Assembly (NCBI RefSeq): GCF_000003855.2
Contig: NW_003101661.1
Coordinates: 94,643 to 158,642, forward strand
DNA from: Blastomyces gilchristii SLH14081
Taxonomy: Eukaryota; Ascomycota; Eurotiomycetes; Onygenales; Ajellomycetaceae
DNA: 64,000 nucleotides
Direction of reading: 5' to 3'
This document shows, piece by piece, positions 48,246 to 60,407 of the stretch. The notes under the pieces were generated by a model, which did no database searches, was not told the origin of the DNA, and saw nothing but the letters and a program-made list of their open reading frames with translations. The position numbers were made by a program, and so were the translations under genes. How positions within the stretch are numbered: position 1 is the first letter of the stretch; the number at the start of each line of letters is the position of its first letter.

Positions 48246-48759
48246 GTTTTTTTCTTTTTATATTAATTAGTTATAAGTTCATAATTATTCATAATTGAAA
48301 TTAATTTCAAGTTTTTAAAAATTATTATACAAGTTGTAATCAATGTCAGAAATAATGTATAGATATATATTTAACTATCATGATTTATAAAATACTATAT
48401 TATATAAGTATTAATATTTTTTCAATATTGATATTTATAATATTAATATATTTTTAATAATATTATCTGATAATATAATTTAGTAATACTCTCTTTCATA
48501 ATATTAATATATTTCAAGAAATATAATAGAGATTAATCAAGATTGTTTATTTACTTTTATATATTAATAATATTCAATCTGAGTTAGTACTAAAATTATA
48601 ACTAAGCTAAGTAAGAAGATTATTTTCTCTTATAATAATTCTTCTTACACACATTAGTGATCAGTTATTAAAAATAAATTATTATCTTTCTTAAATTATT
48701 ATTATATCATCTGAATTCACTTCTTTCACTTCTTTTACTTCTATTGAAGAGTCACAAAC

Positions 48760-49128
48760 TGTGGCGGGCTGCGCCCGATCAATCATATAGACCATTCCGT
48801 TACACTTCACAGATTTCAACCGCTTCATTCTCAAACATGTATGCTCTGATTCTCAGCCATTCTTGATCACCGATTCAACCGCTTCATTCTTGAATGCATA
48901 CACTCTGATTCTCAGCCATTCTTGATCACTGATCCTCGGCCGCCATGAACGCGTACAGATTCTTCTGCCCTGAAGCTCCACTATGTATGCCATCACATAT
49001 GTGTATAAATATTCACTTTAATTGCTGATTCTCACACTTTCTCTTTCTTTTTCTTCTCTAATATTTTTCTCTTTGTTATATAAGACCTATCAATATCATA
49101 TCAATCTATTCAACATAGGCCTCTTACA
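48760..49128 (+). repeat. 5' LTR of gypsy-A (A4)
   Basis: 369 bp. The start TGTGGCGGGCTGCGCCCGAT is unmutated. It is longer than other gypsy-A LTRs because of a 59-bp tandem duplication (48817-48875 and 48876-48934). Confidence 0.92.
48817..48934. repeat. 59-bp tandem duplication in LTR-A
   Basis: Two units, both beginning CAACCGCTTCATTCT and both containing CTCTGATTCTCAGCC. Also present in the 3' LTR at 55246-55363, so it predates this insertion. Confidence 0.88.
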
Positions 49129-50700
49129 CTAGAAAAACATTTATTGTCTTCTTATTAGAAATGATTATTCATACATTGTCTTCTTATTAGAAATGATTAT
49201 TCATTGAGAGATATCTGAATGCATAACAATATGTAAGAAAGAGAAACAGTTAATCAGACACTGAGTTCTCAGATGAAAGCATGCTTGTCAGTCACTCTGG
49301 CCCCGCAATAAGATCTTACAAAGAGAATATCTGTGAAAGACCTGAGAGTTCTGACACTCAGACATATGAGATATTCGTATGATTATACTTCTTCAAGATT
49401 TCATAGATATCATACACTCAATGAATGACATGTCTAATAATAATATAAGAGAACTCTCAAATGTGAGTATAGAAGTGATACCAAGTGACTCTGAGTAGTA
49501 TTGAAATTATAACAGCAATAGATAGCTGATATGCATGCAACTCAATAACTTCGATATAAGGAAATTCAATAATTAACTTAATAAGAAACTCATGTAATTT
49601 CAGCATCTACAGAATCAAATACTAAAGTACTGAAAGAATGCTTAGATGCTCTCACATATTTCAATACTTCTGATCTCACTCTCTACTCATCATAGAGGAT
49701 GAAAATGCTTACAAAACTGAGTGTGAATGAAGATGTCATCAGTTTGCTAATTAATCAAGATTGATATATCAATGAATAATTAAAAGATCATATAAAACAG
49801 AAGTTTCATTCATGAATAAAAGCATGTGAATCAGTGTTACAAATATCTGATAACATTATCAAATATCTTGATATTCTGTTCTGAGACACTGTCATACAAT
49901 AGAAAGTGTTAGATTAATTACAGAGCATCTGACAGAGAAACACTTCTCTTATAACATTTATTTCTGACTTCAACACTAAGATTCTAGAAGTAGATAGTTA
50001 ATCTTGAGAGAATTGAATGAAGATTAGCATGCTCAAGAAGACATTAACTTTCAAACTCTTACAAACTCTTATAAGTGTAGACAAAGATCAGACTTATGAA
50101 GATTTCTGCACACAGCTCTGAACATTAAATGATCATCTTATCAAGCTCAAGAGTATACAGAACAGTGATAGAAGACATTACATCTCAGTTACTCATACAT
50201 TCACACTGAAGAATAACAATAATGCAGATGCTATGAATTGAGTAGACTTGAATGTCTATACATAAGCAAGAGTCTCTGCTGTCTGAACAGGCTTCTGAGT
50301 TCCTGAGATCACTCTCAAAGAAGTTGTCAATTAACATCAATAAGAAGTGTATATCAACTGTAACTGATCAGAGCATATTGCTTTCAACTGCTGATCAGCC
50401 TATGTACCTTCTCACTCAAGAGATGAATCAGTGCCTGTCCGCATCAACCATATTACAGTGAAGAAAGATTTGAAAGATAACTATAAGAATGCTCTGATGA
50501 AACAGGGAAAAGATTAGCTTCTGTTTAAATTTGTAAACAGAAGCTTGAAGAGATCAGATAACAATAATTTGAAGAGAAAATAATAATGAATATAATTCTT
50601 GTATCTACTGTAATTAATAATATGTATAATATGAAAGTCATGATAGACAGTGATCTATATTATTATACAATGATTAAATCTTCAGTTGTAAGATATTATA
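49129..50700 (+). pseudogene. gag: Gypsy-A gag remnant (A4)
   Basis: Collinear with the A5 gag. The zinc knuckle at 50350-50391 reads Y-IN-C-N*SE-H-IAFN-C: the first Cys is now Tyr, and a spacer codon is TGA where a Trp codon is likely. Contains an extra stretch around 49690-50170 relative to A5. Confidence 0.7.
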
Positions 50701-50803
50701 ACCTTCAGTGTATTTTCTTATCAAAACCCTGACTTCTTGCAGGATTTGATGACTCAAAAGACATTTATACTCATTACATGGTGAAGTTGATCATACATGT
50801 GAG

Positions 50804-51309
50804 TAGACTGGCCGCCGGGACCATGAATTTCATGTTTGGTTCCATTTAGTCTGATCCCATACATTTCTTGGCGTGAATTCCGCTGGGACTAGTCATTAAA
50901 AAAACATGTAAAGTGACTATATATCAGATCTTAAAATGAAACCATGACTTGAAAACAATGAGAAAGTGGTTTCATTTGGTCTTATTTAGTCCCATTCTTA
51001 GCATAAAGTTACTATTTTTAGACATTTTAAGGTTTTTTTTAGACTATTTTTAATTTTTTAAAAAGTAACACTTTTTGATAACACTCAAATGAGATTTAAA
51101 GTCATTTAAAGCAATAAAAATAATTTAAATTGAGAAGTGGAAATCATGGTCTCATTTGGAAAATGTGACAAGAGTAGACAGTAAGTTTCACTGAGACAGT
51201 ATGAGACTACTATCTAATGTTAAAACCATGTAATGGGATCAGTCGAATTGGTAATAAGACTATCAAAAAATCTGGTCCTGGTCCCAGACACGGTCACACG
51301 GTCAGTCTA
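50804..51309 (+). mobile_element. hAT-type MITE, 506 bp (copy 6)
   Basis: Perfect 8-bp duplication CATGTGAG (50796-50803, 51310-51317), inserted in the A4 protease. Confidence 0.92.
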
Positions 51310-53393
51310 CATGTGAGAGAATATCAATATAAAGATGCCTATGTATATGAAGTTGATAATCTTGATTATAATCTTATGTTAGAACTTATCTGAGTATCTG
51401 AACAAGGCATCTTATTAAACACTTGAAACAGAAGCTTGATATTCTCTAACAATAATAGAATTCATGAAAATGACATTTACAAGATTATGAACCTGACACA
51501 GATCTCTGCCAATGCATATAAAATGCTCTGAAAAAGAAGTTGCTGATAGCAGAATCATGTGACAATCTATTTCATCAGTCTGACTGATATTAAAAAGGCT
51601 CTAGAAAAGTTATCCTATGTTATAATAACAGATTCTTGTACAAAACTCTCTCAATACTATTATAAATATCTAGATGTCTTCTGACAAAATAATATTATGA
51701 ATATACCTCTCTTACAAGGTTCTGAAGTGAATCTTCTGAAGTGAATCACAGTATTAAGTTAGAGAAGAAGAATGATAAGAACTCTGAATTATCATGAGGC
51801 CTTCTTTATAACATGTTCTGAGATGAACTTCTTCTTCTTTGAAAGACACTCAATGATCTATTGAATAAAGAATTTATACATGTTAGTAATTCTTTCTCTG
51901 CAGTCTCTATTCTCTTTACAAAGAAATCAGGTGAGGAACTCTGATTCTGTGTGAACTATTGAGAACTGAACAGAATAACAAAGAAAGACTATTATTCACT
52001 ATCTCTTATCAATGAAACTCTAGCTTACATTGAACAAGCTCAATAATTTATAAAACTAGATATCATCATCATGTTTCATAAGATCCGCATTACTGAAGAA
52101 GATGAGTGACTGACAGCATTCTGAACATGATATGATCGCTTTGAATGAATAGTTACCCTCTTTGAACTGGCTAACACTCTCAGTATATTTCAGAAGTATA
52201 TCAACTGAGCACTTCAAGATTTTCTTGATGAATTTGTATCTGTATATCTCAATGACATTCTTATCTTCACTGATGAGTTCAGGAAAGAATATTAAGAACA
52301 TGTATAGAAGATATTACAATGACTATGAGAAGCAGAACTACTGATAGATATTAATAAGTGTGATTTTGAAGTCAAGAGTATCAAATATCTGGGTTTTATT
52401 ATAGAAGCTGGCAAGGGGATTTGAACGAATCCTGAGAAAGTGTCTGCTATTCTTAAATGAAAAGCTCCATGTACTGTGAAAGATGTACAAAGCTTCATTA
52501 AATTTACTAACTTCTATCAGCAATTTATACAAAACTTCTCAGATATTGTGAGATCCCTTACAGAACTTATCAAGAAGAACTCAGTATTTCAGTGATCAGC
52601 AGACACTGAAGCTGTATTCACATCGATGAAGAAGATTTTCATCAATATCTCTCTGCTAATGACATTTAACTGTGATTGTAAGACAGTTGTTAAAGCTGAT
52701 TTCTCTAACTATATGACAGAAGAAGCAATATTGTAATATGATAATGAAGATGTTCTACAATCATGTGTCTTCATATCTAAGAAACTGAGTCCTGCTGAAT
52801 GCAATTATGAGATCTATAACAAGGAACTTCTTGCAATTATATACTATCTAGAAGAATGAGACTCTGAACTCTGAAGTCTCTCTGAATTTGAGATAATCAC
52901 AGATTATAAGAACCTCAAATACTTCATAATGATCTGTAAACTCACTGAATGACAGATGTGATAATCAGAGTTTCTAAGCTGCTTTCATTTTACAATACAC
53001 TATCACCTCAGCAGTCAGAACTCAATGGCAGATGCTCTCTCACAATGAGAACAAGATATGCTGTGCAATGTGACAGATATGTGCTGAATGAATCAAGAAC
53101 ATCAACTCTTGAATCTGAAGATATTAGTTAATCACAATGAGATCATCTATGACACTATATACACTTCATCAGTCAGAACATTCTCTGAACCTATACTGAA
53201 TGAATTATGGCATATAACAGCTCAAACTGATGAACTTCTTCAAGCACTCACTGAAGCAGTATATCAAGAAGTAACCTGATTTCTCCCAGAACTACATATA
53301 AGAACTGATATCTCAGAATGTTCAATTAATGATAATAATACTCTATAATTCTGTGAATAATGCTGGGTTTCTCACTCTGAACTCTTACACATC

Positions 53394-53899
53394 TAGACTG
53401 GCCGCCGGGACCATGAATTTCATGTTTGATTCCATTTGATCTGGTCCCATACATTTCTTGGCGTGAATCCCACTAGGACTAGTCATTAAAAAAACATGCA
53501 AAGTGACTATATATCAGATCTTAAAATGAAACCATGACTTGCAAACAATAAGAAAGTGATCTCATTTGATCTCATTTAGTTTCATTCTTAGTATAAAGTT
53601 ACTATTTTTAGACATTTTAAGGTTTTTTTTAGACTATTTTTAATTTTTTAAAAAGTAACACTTTTTGATAACACTCAAATAAGATTTAAAGTCATTTAAA
53701 GCAATAAAAATAATTTAAATTGAGAAGTGGAAATCATGGTCTCATTTGAAAAATGTGACAAGAGTAGATAGTAAGTCTCACTGAGACAGTATGAAACTAC
53801 TATCTAATGTTAAAACCGTGTAATAGAATCAGTCGAATTGGTAATGAAACTATCAAAAAATCTAGTCCTGGTTTCAGACACGGTCACACGGTCAGTCTA
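53394..53899 (+). mobile_element. hAT-type MITE, 506 bp (copy 7)
   Basis: Flanks TACACATC and TACACACC: an 8-bp duplication with one C/T difference. Inserted in A4 upstream of the integrase core. The homologous position in A3 lies only 8 bases from the insertion point of MITE copy 4. Confidence 0.92.
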
Positions 53900-55188
53900 T
53901 ACACACCTGAATAATACAAGAGATGTATAATTCATATATGACTGATTATTCAGGCTGTGAATAACTGTATAAAATGATCTTCTGAGAGTTCTACTAATCT
54001 GAGATATTAAACAGCATCAGATACTTTCTCTGAAACTGCAACTGTTATTCTTTCATCATCTTGTGAAAGAACTGTAGAAAAGATCTGCTGAAATCACTTA
54101 ATATTTCTGATAGAATCTGATGAGATGTGATAATTGACTTTGCTATTGATCTCTCTGAGAGTAAGAATTATAGAAACATTCTGATCATTGTGAATTAATT
54201 GAGTAAAGATGTAATATTGAAATCTTGTAATAAAATGAATGCTGAACAAGTCACTGAAGCTTTTCTACAGAGCCTGTTCTATCAGATATATGAATTACTG
54301 AGATCTATAGTATTGAATTAAGACTGTTAATTTGTAAGTACTCTCTGAACAAGAATCTGTCAAGTTCTCAAGATTATATATTATCTGTCAACTGTCTATC
54401 ATCTTGAGACTGATGATGCATCAGAATGAACAATTCAGACTGTGAAGAATTATCTTCATAAGTTCTGTAATTACTTATAAGATGATTGACATGATCTTCT
54501 TCTATATACAGAGGTCACTATTAATGATCAAGATACTGTTTCAACAGATGTAAGCCTGTTCTTTCTTATACACAGATATTATATGAAAGTACTGAATCTT
54601 CTAGAGATCACACATTACATATCAAACTCTCACAGTCTGATTCAGATCACTGATAATATAGTAACAAAACTCTGAGACTTCTGTGATTGAGTAGAAGTCT
54701 TCATAATAAGTACTAAATAGAATCAAGAAGATCAAATCAATGTTCACTGAGATCTTACTAAACAATATAAGATAGAAGATCTGATATAATTGAATCTTAA
54801 GAATATATGAATCACATATTCATCTTGTACACTGAATTACTGTCATATCAAGTATAAAGTGATAGAAGTTCTAGATAGCCACAACTACTGTCTTAACATA
54901 TTATCAGAGATTTATAATGTCTTTTATACAAGCTTGCTTCACTGCACTATCACTGATCTGTTCTCTTCTCAACTGACTTCAGACTGACAGTCATCAGACA
55001 TCATAGAAGAAGATAATGAGCTTGAGTGAGAGATTGAGAATATTCTTGATGAGAGATCTCACAGCCGCAGCTGACAATATCTTATGAAATAGATTGAGTA
55101 TGATTATCTGACCTGGACTCTGAGTTTCACATTATCTGAAACAGCAGCTCTTGACTGATGAGAGCTGCTTCTGAAGAGAAGAGGCTAA

Positions 55189-55557
55189 TGTGGCGGGCTG
55201 CGCCCAATCAATTATATAGATTATTCTGTTACACTTCACAGATTTCAATCACTTCATTCTCAAATGTGTACACTCTGATTCTCAGCCATTCTCAATCACT
55301 GATTCACCTGCTCCATTCTTGAACATGTACACTTCAATTCTCAGCCATTCTCAATCACTGATTCTCAGCTGCTATGAACACGTATAGATTCTTCCGCCCT
55401 GAAGCTTCACTGTATATATCATCACATACATGTATAAATATTCACTTCAATTGCTGATTCTCATACTTTCTCTTTCTTTTCCTTCTCTAACATTTTTCTC
55501 TTTGTTATATAAGACCTATCAATATCATACTGATCTATTCAACATAGGCCTCTTACA
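55189..55557 (+). repeat. 3' LTR of gypsy-A (A4)
   Basis: 369 bp, same length and tandem duplication (55246-55363) as the 5' LTR. Confidence 0.92.
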
Positions 55558-56561
55558 CAAACTCTTCAAGAAATGACTGTGAATCATAAAGTCTATGTTA
55601 TTTACAATTCAATACAGAATACTCTCTTTCAATTATAATAAATGATCACTTTATTCTTCATATCTGATTTCAGATTACAAAATTTATGAAAAACTCAATA
55701 TAAATACTGAGATAAACTATGAAATAATTATTAAAAGATTGTATTATAGATTACTGAAGAGTTATCTCTCTACTACAATTACTATAACTTTATTCAGAAA
55801 TATTTATTATACACTGATTATAACTCTGAAAAAATTTCTTGATATCTGAAGTCATCAGAATGCAGATAATAAAAGAAAAATAATCAGAAAATTACTACTA
55901 AGCTGATAAATTACTCTATCAGATAATGATTTTTAATAATACTAACTTTCTAATTTGAAGAAAATCATGTGAAAATAACTATATATTAGTACTCTGATTT
56001 CATAACTCTCATCTAATAACTTCTGTGAATAATTACTTTATATATATATATCTCTAAATCTTTCTCTTTAATCAATTGAAAACTCTGAATTTCAAACACT
56101 TCTTTAAATGCTTAATTCAAATCTTCATATTTCATATCAATTATGTCTTCAGTTCAATCTTGAGATACACTATAAAGTTAATATATAATATTTAAAATCA
56201 GAGTTGAAGAATCATTGAAGAGTATCTCTCACAGTGAATATATAAACTAGTATAAATAGTCTTACATTTATGAAAGTTATATATTATTATATTGATGAGA
56301 ACTGAACTTATTAAGAGATATTAATTAAATTTGAATCATTAATGAGTAGTTATACTGAGAATTATATAATAGAGATATTAATAACTGTGATTAAAAATAA
56401 CTATTGAGATATTAGTCTCAGTCTTCTTATAATTATAACTGATAATACTGTGAATAACTATACTATAATAAAGAGCTTGAAGTAAAAATTGACTTTGTAT
56501 TTCTGAAATAATAAACAAGGTCATATTCTCTGCATTACTCATATAGTTCAACTTGTGATAT
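55558..56561 (+). pseudogene. hAT-2 transposase, catalytic part
   Basis: Continues from before A4 and is collinear with 22290-21270 of hAT-1. Reads TITDNTVNNY-like text near 56440 (second Asp block) and CITHIVQLV near 56530, where the CxxH motif is intact, unlike hAT-1. Ends abruptly at the gypsy-C junction. Confidence 0.75.
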
Positions 56562-57175
56562 TATTACACTCCCGGCCGCGCCAAGGCCTCATTGCGGTTC
56601 CACGCGGCTCATCACTTTCATGCGGATGACTTCATCTCATCTGAACCAGTTTCTAACCACTCTATGACGTCATTCGGATATATTACAGAAAGATTCAATT
56701 GATGAATATAAGAACTCTGCTTCTATATAAGGTCAGCAGATTACTCTTCCTTATCAGTGAGATACTGCTGAGGTATTACTCCAGCTATTCTCACTCATGA
56801 AATGAGAGAAGAGTATTCACTCATTGTCTATATAGAATAGCTAGATGCTGGCTTCTCATCAAAGAAGTCAGTGATTTATTTTTCTTCTACTGAAATATAT
56901 ACAAGAGTTACTATATTTCTTATACAATCTTCTTAGTATACTAAGTATTATATCTGTAATATTCTCACAATAACTCTGTAGTCTATGAGCTCACTATTTA
57001 AGTAAGATAGTCAAGCTCACTTATACAGCTTCTCAAACAACTACTTCTATATAATACTGCTGACTAGTCACTGTTTGAGATTTATTATATTACAATTCAA
57101 ATCACTCAATCTGATTATAAGTTTGAATCAGTCACACTTTATTAACAGACTGATATAATCTTATACACTCATACT
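56562..57175 (+). other. Gypsy-C 5' region, probable LTR and leader
   Basis: Begins with a GC-rich unmutated patch (56571-56665, CCCGGCCGCGCCAAGGCC and following) and has a TATA-like TCTATATAAGG near 56730. A 5' LTR is expected here, but its end cannot be fixed without a second LTR. Confidence 0.5.
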
Positions 57176-57681
57176 TAGACTGACCGTGTGACCGTGTCTG
57201 GGACCAGGACCAGATTTTTTGATAGTCTCATTACCAATTCGACTGATCCCATTACATGGTTTTAACATTAGATAGTAGTTCCATACTGTCTCAGTGAGAC
57301 TTACTGTCTACTCTTGTCACATTTTCCAAATGAGACCATGATTTCCACTTCTCAATTTAAATTATTTTTATTGCTTTAAATGACTTTAAATCTCATTTAA
57401 GTGTTATCAAAAAGTGTTACTTTTTAAAAAATTAAAAATAGTCTAAAAAAAACCTTAAAATGTCTAAAAATAGTAACTTTATGCCAAGAATGGGACTAAA
57501 TGAGACCAAATGGGACCACTTTCTCATTTGTTTCAAGTCATGGTTTCATTTTAAGATCTGATATATAGTCACTTTACATGTTTTTTTGATAGCCAGTCCC
57601 AGCGGGATTCACGCCAAGAAATGTATGGGACCAGACCAAATGAGACCAAACGTGAAATTCATGATCCCAGCGGTCAGTCTA
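57176..57681 (-). mobile_element. hAT-type MITE, 506 bp (copy 8), best preserved
   Basis: Flanks CTCATACT and CTTATACT (57168-57175, 57682-57689), an 8-bp duplication with one C/T change. It keeps most GGGACC-type motifs and is the best guide to the unmutated sequence. Confidence 0.93.
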
Positions 57682-57689
57682 CTTATACT

Positions 57690-58690
57690 GAGACTGATCT
57701 GATCTCACTCTCTGAGAGAAACTTCACATCATTCTCTAGACTATGTACATCTCTATCTCAGCAGAAATCCGAGATTTCTGAACTCACTGCATATTTTAAC
57801 ATAAGCTCTTTAATTACTCTATCACTGTCATGACCTCTACACATCTACATCTATTATGAAGATAGAGAGATTAAGATCAGAGATTCTCTGAGTTATAAGA
57901 GAAATATATTATCTGAATTTCACAGCTTTATCTGTATTCTTGAACAGAAATTTCATCTTAATCTGAGCCAGTTTAATACTCATGAGATATAAGTAATATA
58001 TATTGTCAACCTCCTTGAAGACATCTCTGCAACTACTTAGACTATTAAGAAGAGAGAGCTTGAGTGTATTAATACTATTATAACTTGAGAAGAATTCAAA
58101 GACTTTCTACTGAAGTAAATTGAAGATCACTGTAATCACAGCTTCATAGCAGCACAGCAGTTCAACTTATTATATTAATAAGATGATCAGAATTCTTCTG
58201 ATTTCAATATAAACTTTGAAGAATATTAAGAGAAATTGACTGATAATTTGAATCAATTAAAAACACAGCTTTATCTCATAAAACTGACTCACAAGATGTG
58301 AATAATAATATTCCAGTATCAGAGTTCATTAATCAATTATACTGAGCTTATTAACTTGACTTTCTGAATTTATTTGAATAATCAATACTCTGAGAAAAAG
58401 ATCAATAAAATCTCTTCTAAGTAATTAATAACAGAATCTAAACAGTGCTGTGATAACTTCAGTGTAGAGAAAGTAAAAAGAAATTTCAAGTATTCTGATT
58501 CTTCACTCACTGTAAAGAAATATTAAAAAAGATTTAATAAAGATCTCTATTTTAACTGTGAAGTTAATAATCACTATACTAGTGATTACAAGAAGCTGAA
58601 GAAGAGAAGAAACTGAGAAGATATCTTTTCAAAGTCAACTTCTCTTCTGATAAATGTATCTGTGAAAGATAAAGAAGAGAAATAAATAAA
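57690..58690 (+). pseudogene. gag: Gypsy-C gag remnant with zinc knuckle
   Basis: Gag-like region ending in a knuckle at 58548-58589 that reads Y-FN-C-EVNN-H-YTSD-Y. The CX2CX4HX4C spacing is exact, with the first and last Cys changed to Tyr by G-to-A. A short open frame at 57621-57833 starts inside the MITE and is not a gene. Confidence 0.7.
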
Positions 58691-60018
58691 GAATTAATAA
58701 TTCTCACATCTCTGAGTTCATATTACAATCATAATAAATACTCTGAATGAGAAGATATTAGTGAGATGTCTACTTGACTTCAAGATAGATATCAACTTCA
58801 TATTCTATTCCTTTTCTTTAATAAAGAATTGAAAGAAGATAGACTAATCAGATCATGTAAAATTTATCAATGAAATAAAATATCACTGTTTTGATATAAT
58901 TCAAGTGAAGTGTGTAATCACAGACTTAGAAGAAATCTTTAAGAAGAGCAGTCTGCTTCTTCATATAGTTAATATTATAGATGAGAATATCATTCTAGAT
59001 CTTCTTTGATTAAGAGAAAATAATTCTCTCATTGACTGCGTCACTCAGATATAATGATACTATCTTACTAATAAAGAGACAGTAATAGAGAAATCTGAAG
59101 AGTTTCATTGAAAGAATCTTGAGAAAAAGATAGAGTTAATATACTGTATAGCAGGTGACTAGAACTTGAGAACAGGTAAAGAAGTTATTACTCTCACTAT
59201 AAAATTAGCAGCAGTATCTGTTATTAAAGATGAATATATATAACATCTCTTCACAGATTATAAGAATGTTTTTTTGAAAAGAAAAGCAGTGAAGTTTTCT
59301 GACATTAAGATGTGATATAAGATCTATCTTGAAGATGATGTAATAATACTGTACAGACCTCTTTACAACTTCTCTGTAAAGAAATTGAATATTTCATGCA
59401 AATATCTTAAGAAAGTGTAATTAAAGAACTGAATACACTTATTAAAGAGTTCAGCAGAAGTGTCTATACTCTTTATACTTAAGAAAAATAATAGACTATG
59501 TTTATACATAGACTACAGAGACCTTAATAAGATGATGATTAAGAATTACTATTCATTATCATTAATTAATAAGATGATTAATTGATTATCTGAAGCAAAG
59601 ATATTCTCAAAGATTGATATACAGAATATCTATCATAGAATCAGAGTTAATAAAAATGATGTTTGAAAAATGACTTTTCATACTAAGTATAGCAATTTTA
59701 AATATCTTGTTTTATCTTTTAATCTTTGTAATGCTTTAACTATCTTTCAGATCTATATAAATAAGATACTTCAGAGCCTTGTTAATATCTTCTGTATAAT
59801 ATACTTGAATAATATTCTAATTTTCTCAAAAACAGAGAAAGAATATGATACTCATGTTCAAGAAGTGTTAAGTCACTTGAGACAGTATTAACTTTATATA
59901 AACACTGAAAAATACTCATTTTACATGTAGAAGATTGATTTCTTAGATTATATTATTAAGATGAACAGCATTTCAATAAACAGAAGCTGAGTCTCTGTTA
60001 TTGAGAACTGACTGATAC

Positions 60019-60062
<44 letters not shown>

Positions 60063-60336
60063 TTCCATTATACTCATATGCAAGCGAAGCTTATGATGAG
60101 TCCTTGCGTGATGTTAAATACAGGTCAAGTGTTTGATATACAGGAGGAAATACAGGTGTTGAGACCACACCAAGATAACAAGAACATAGGAAAATACAAA
60201 GGAGTGACAATTAGATACATGCGATAATAACTTCCCAGCCCAGGAACATAGAGCAATTCATTGAAGCGATTTGTACACCTCTGTATTTATTAGGAACCTG
60301 AGGTGCTTGAGTTCCGGATTTAATGTATTCCCTGCG

Positions 60337-60347
60337 GGTTTCGAACC
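60337..60347 (-). promoter_or_regulatory. Pol III box B of SINE copy 2
   Basis: GGTTCGAAACC on the minus strand is a perfect box B (GGTTCGANNCC), 49 bases downstream of box A, a normal tRNA spacing. Confidence 0.88.
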
Positions 60348-60396
60348 CACGCGCCTTGGTTTCCCACGCCAAGGTGCTACCGGGTGGCCGCATTAA

Positions 60397-60407
60397 CCAT
60401 TCGGCCA
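60397..60407 (-). promoter_or_regulatory. Pol III box A of SINE copy 2
   Basis: TGGCCGAATGG on the minus strand fits the TRGYNNARNNG box A consensus. Confidence 0.82.

Larger units (their letters stand above)
50701..55130 (+). pseudogene. pol: Gypsy-A pol remnant with chromodomain (A4), split by two MITEs
   Basis: Protease-like region at about 50740-51420, split by a MITE at 50804-51309. RT at about 51800-52400 (LWFCVNY-like near 51940; catalytic box decayed to YLND near 52240). RNase H at about 52540-53060. Integrase at about 53180-54720, split by a MITE at 53394-53899. Chromodomain at about 54980-55130. Frames at 52949-53131 and 53088-53279 on the plus strand are fragments of this region; minus-strand frames near 52056-52532 are shadows. 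Confidence 0.78.
48760..55557 (+). mobile_element. Complete gypsy-A (A4), 6798 bp with two MITEs
   Basis: Two 369-bp LTRs and a perfect 5-bp target duplication CAAAC (48755-48759, 55558-55562). The homologous empty site, without the element, is present in hAT-1 at about 22260-22300, which confirms the boundaries. Subtracting two MITEs with their duplications gives a native length of 5770 bp. Confidence 0.93.

Noticed and set aside
57621..57833. A 70-codon frame that starts in a MITE and runs into gypsy-C
   Set aside because: It spans a transposon junction and has no counterpart; chance frame.
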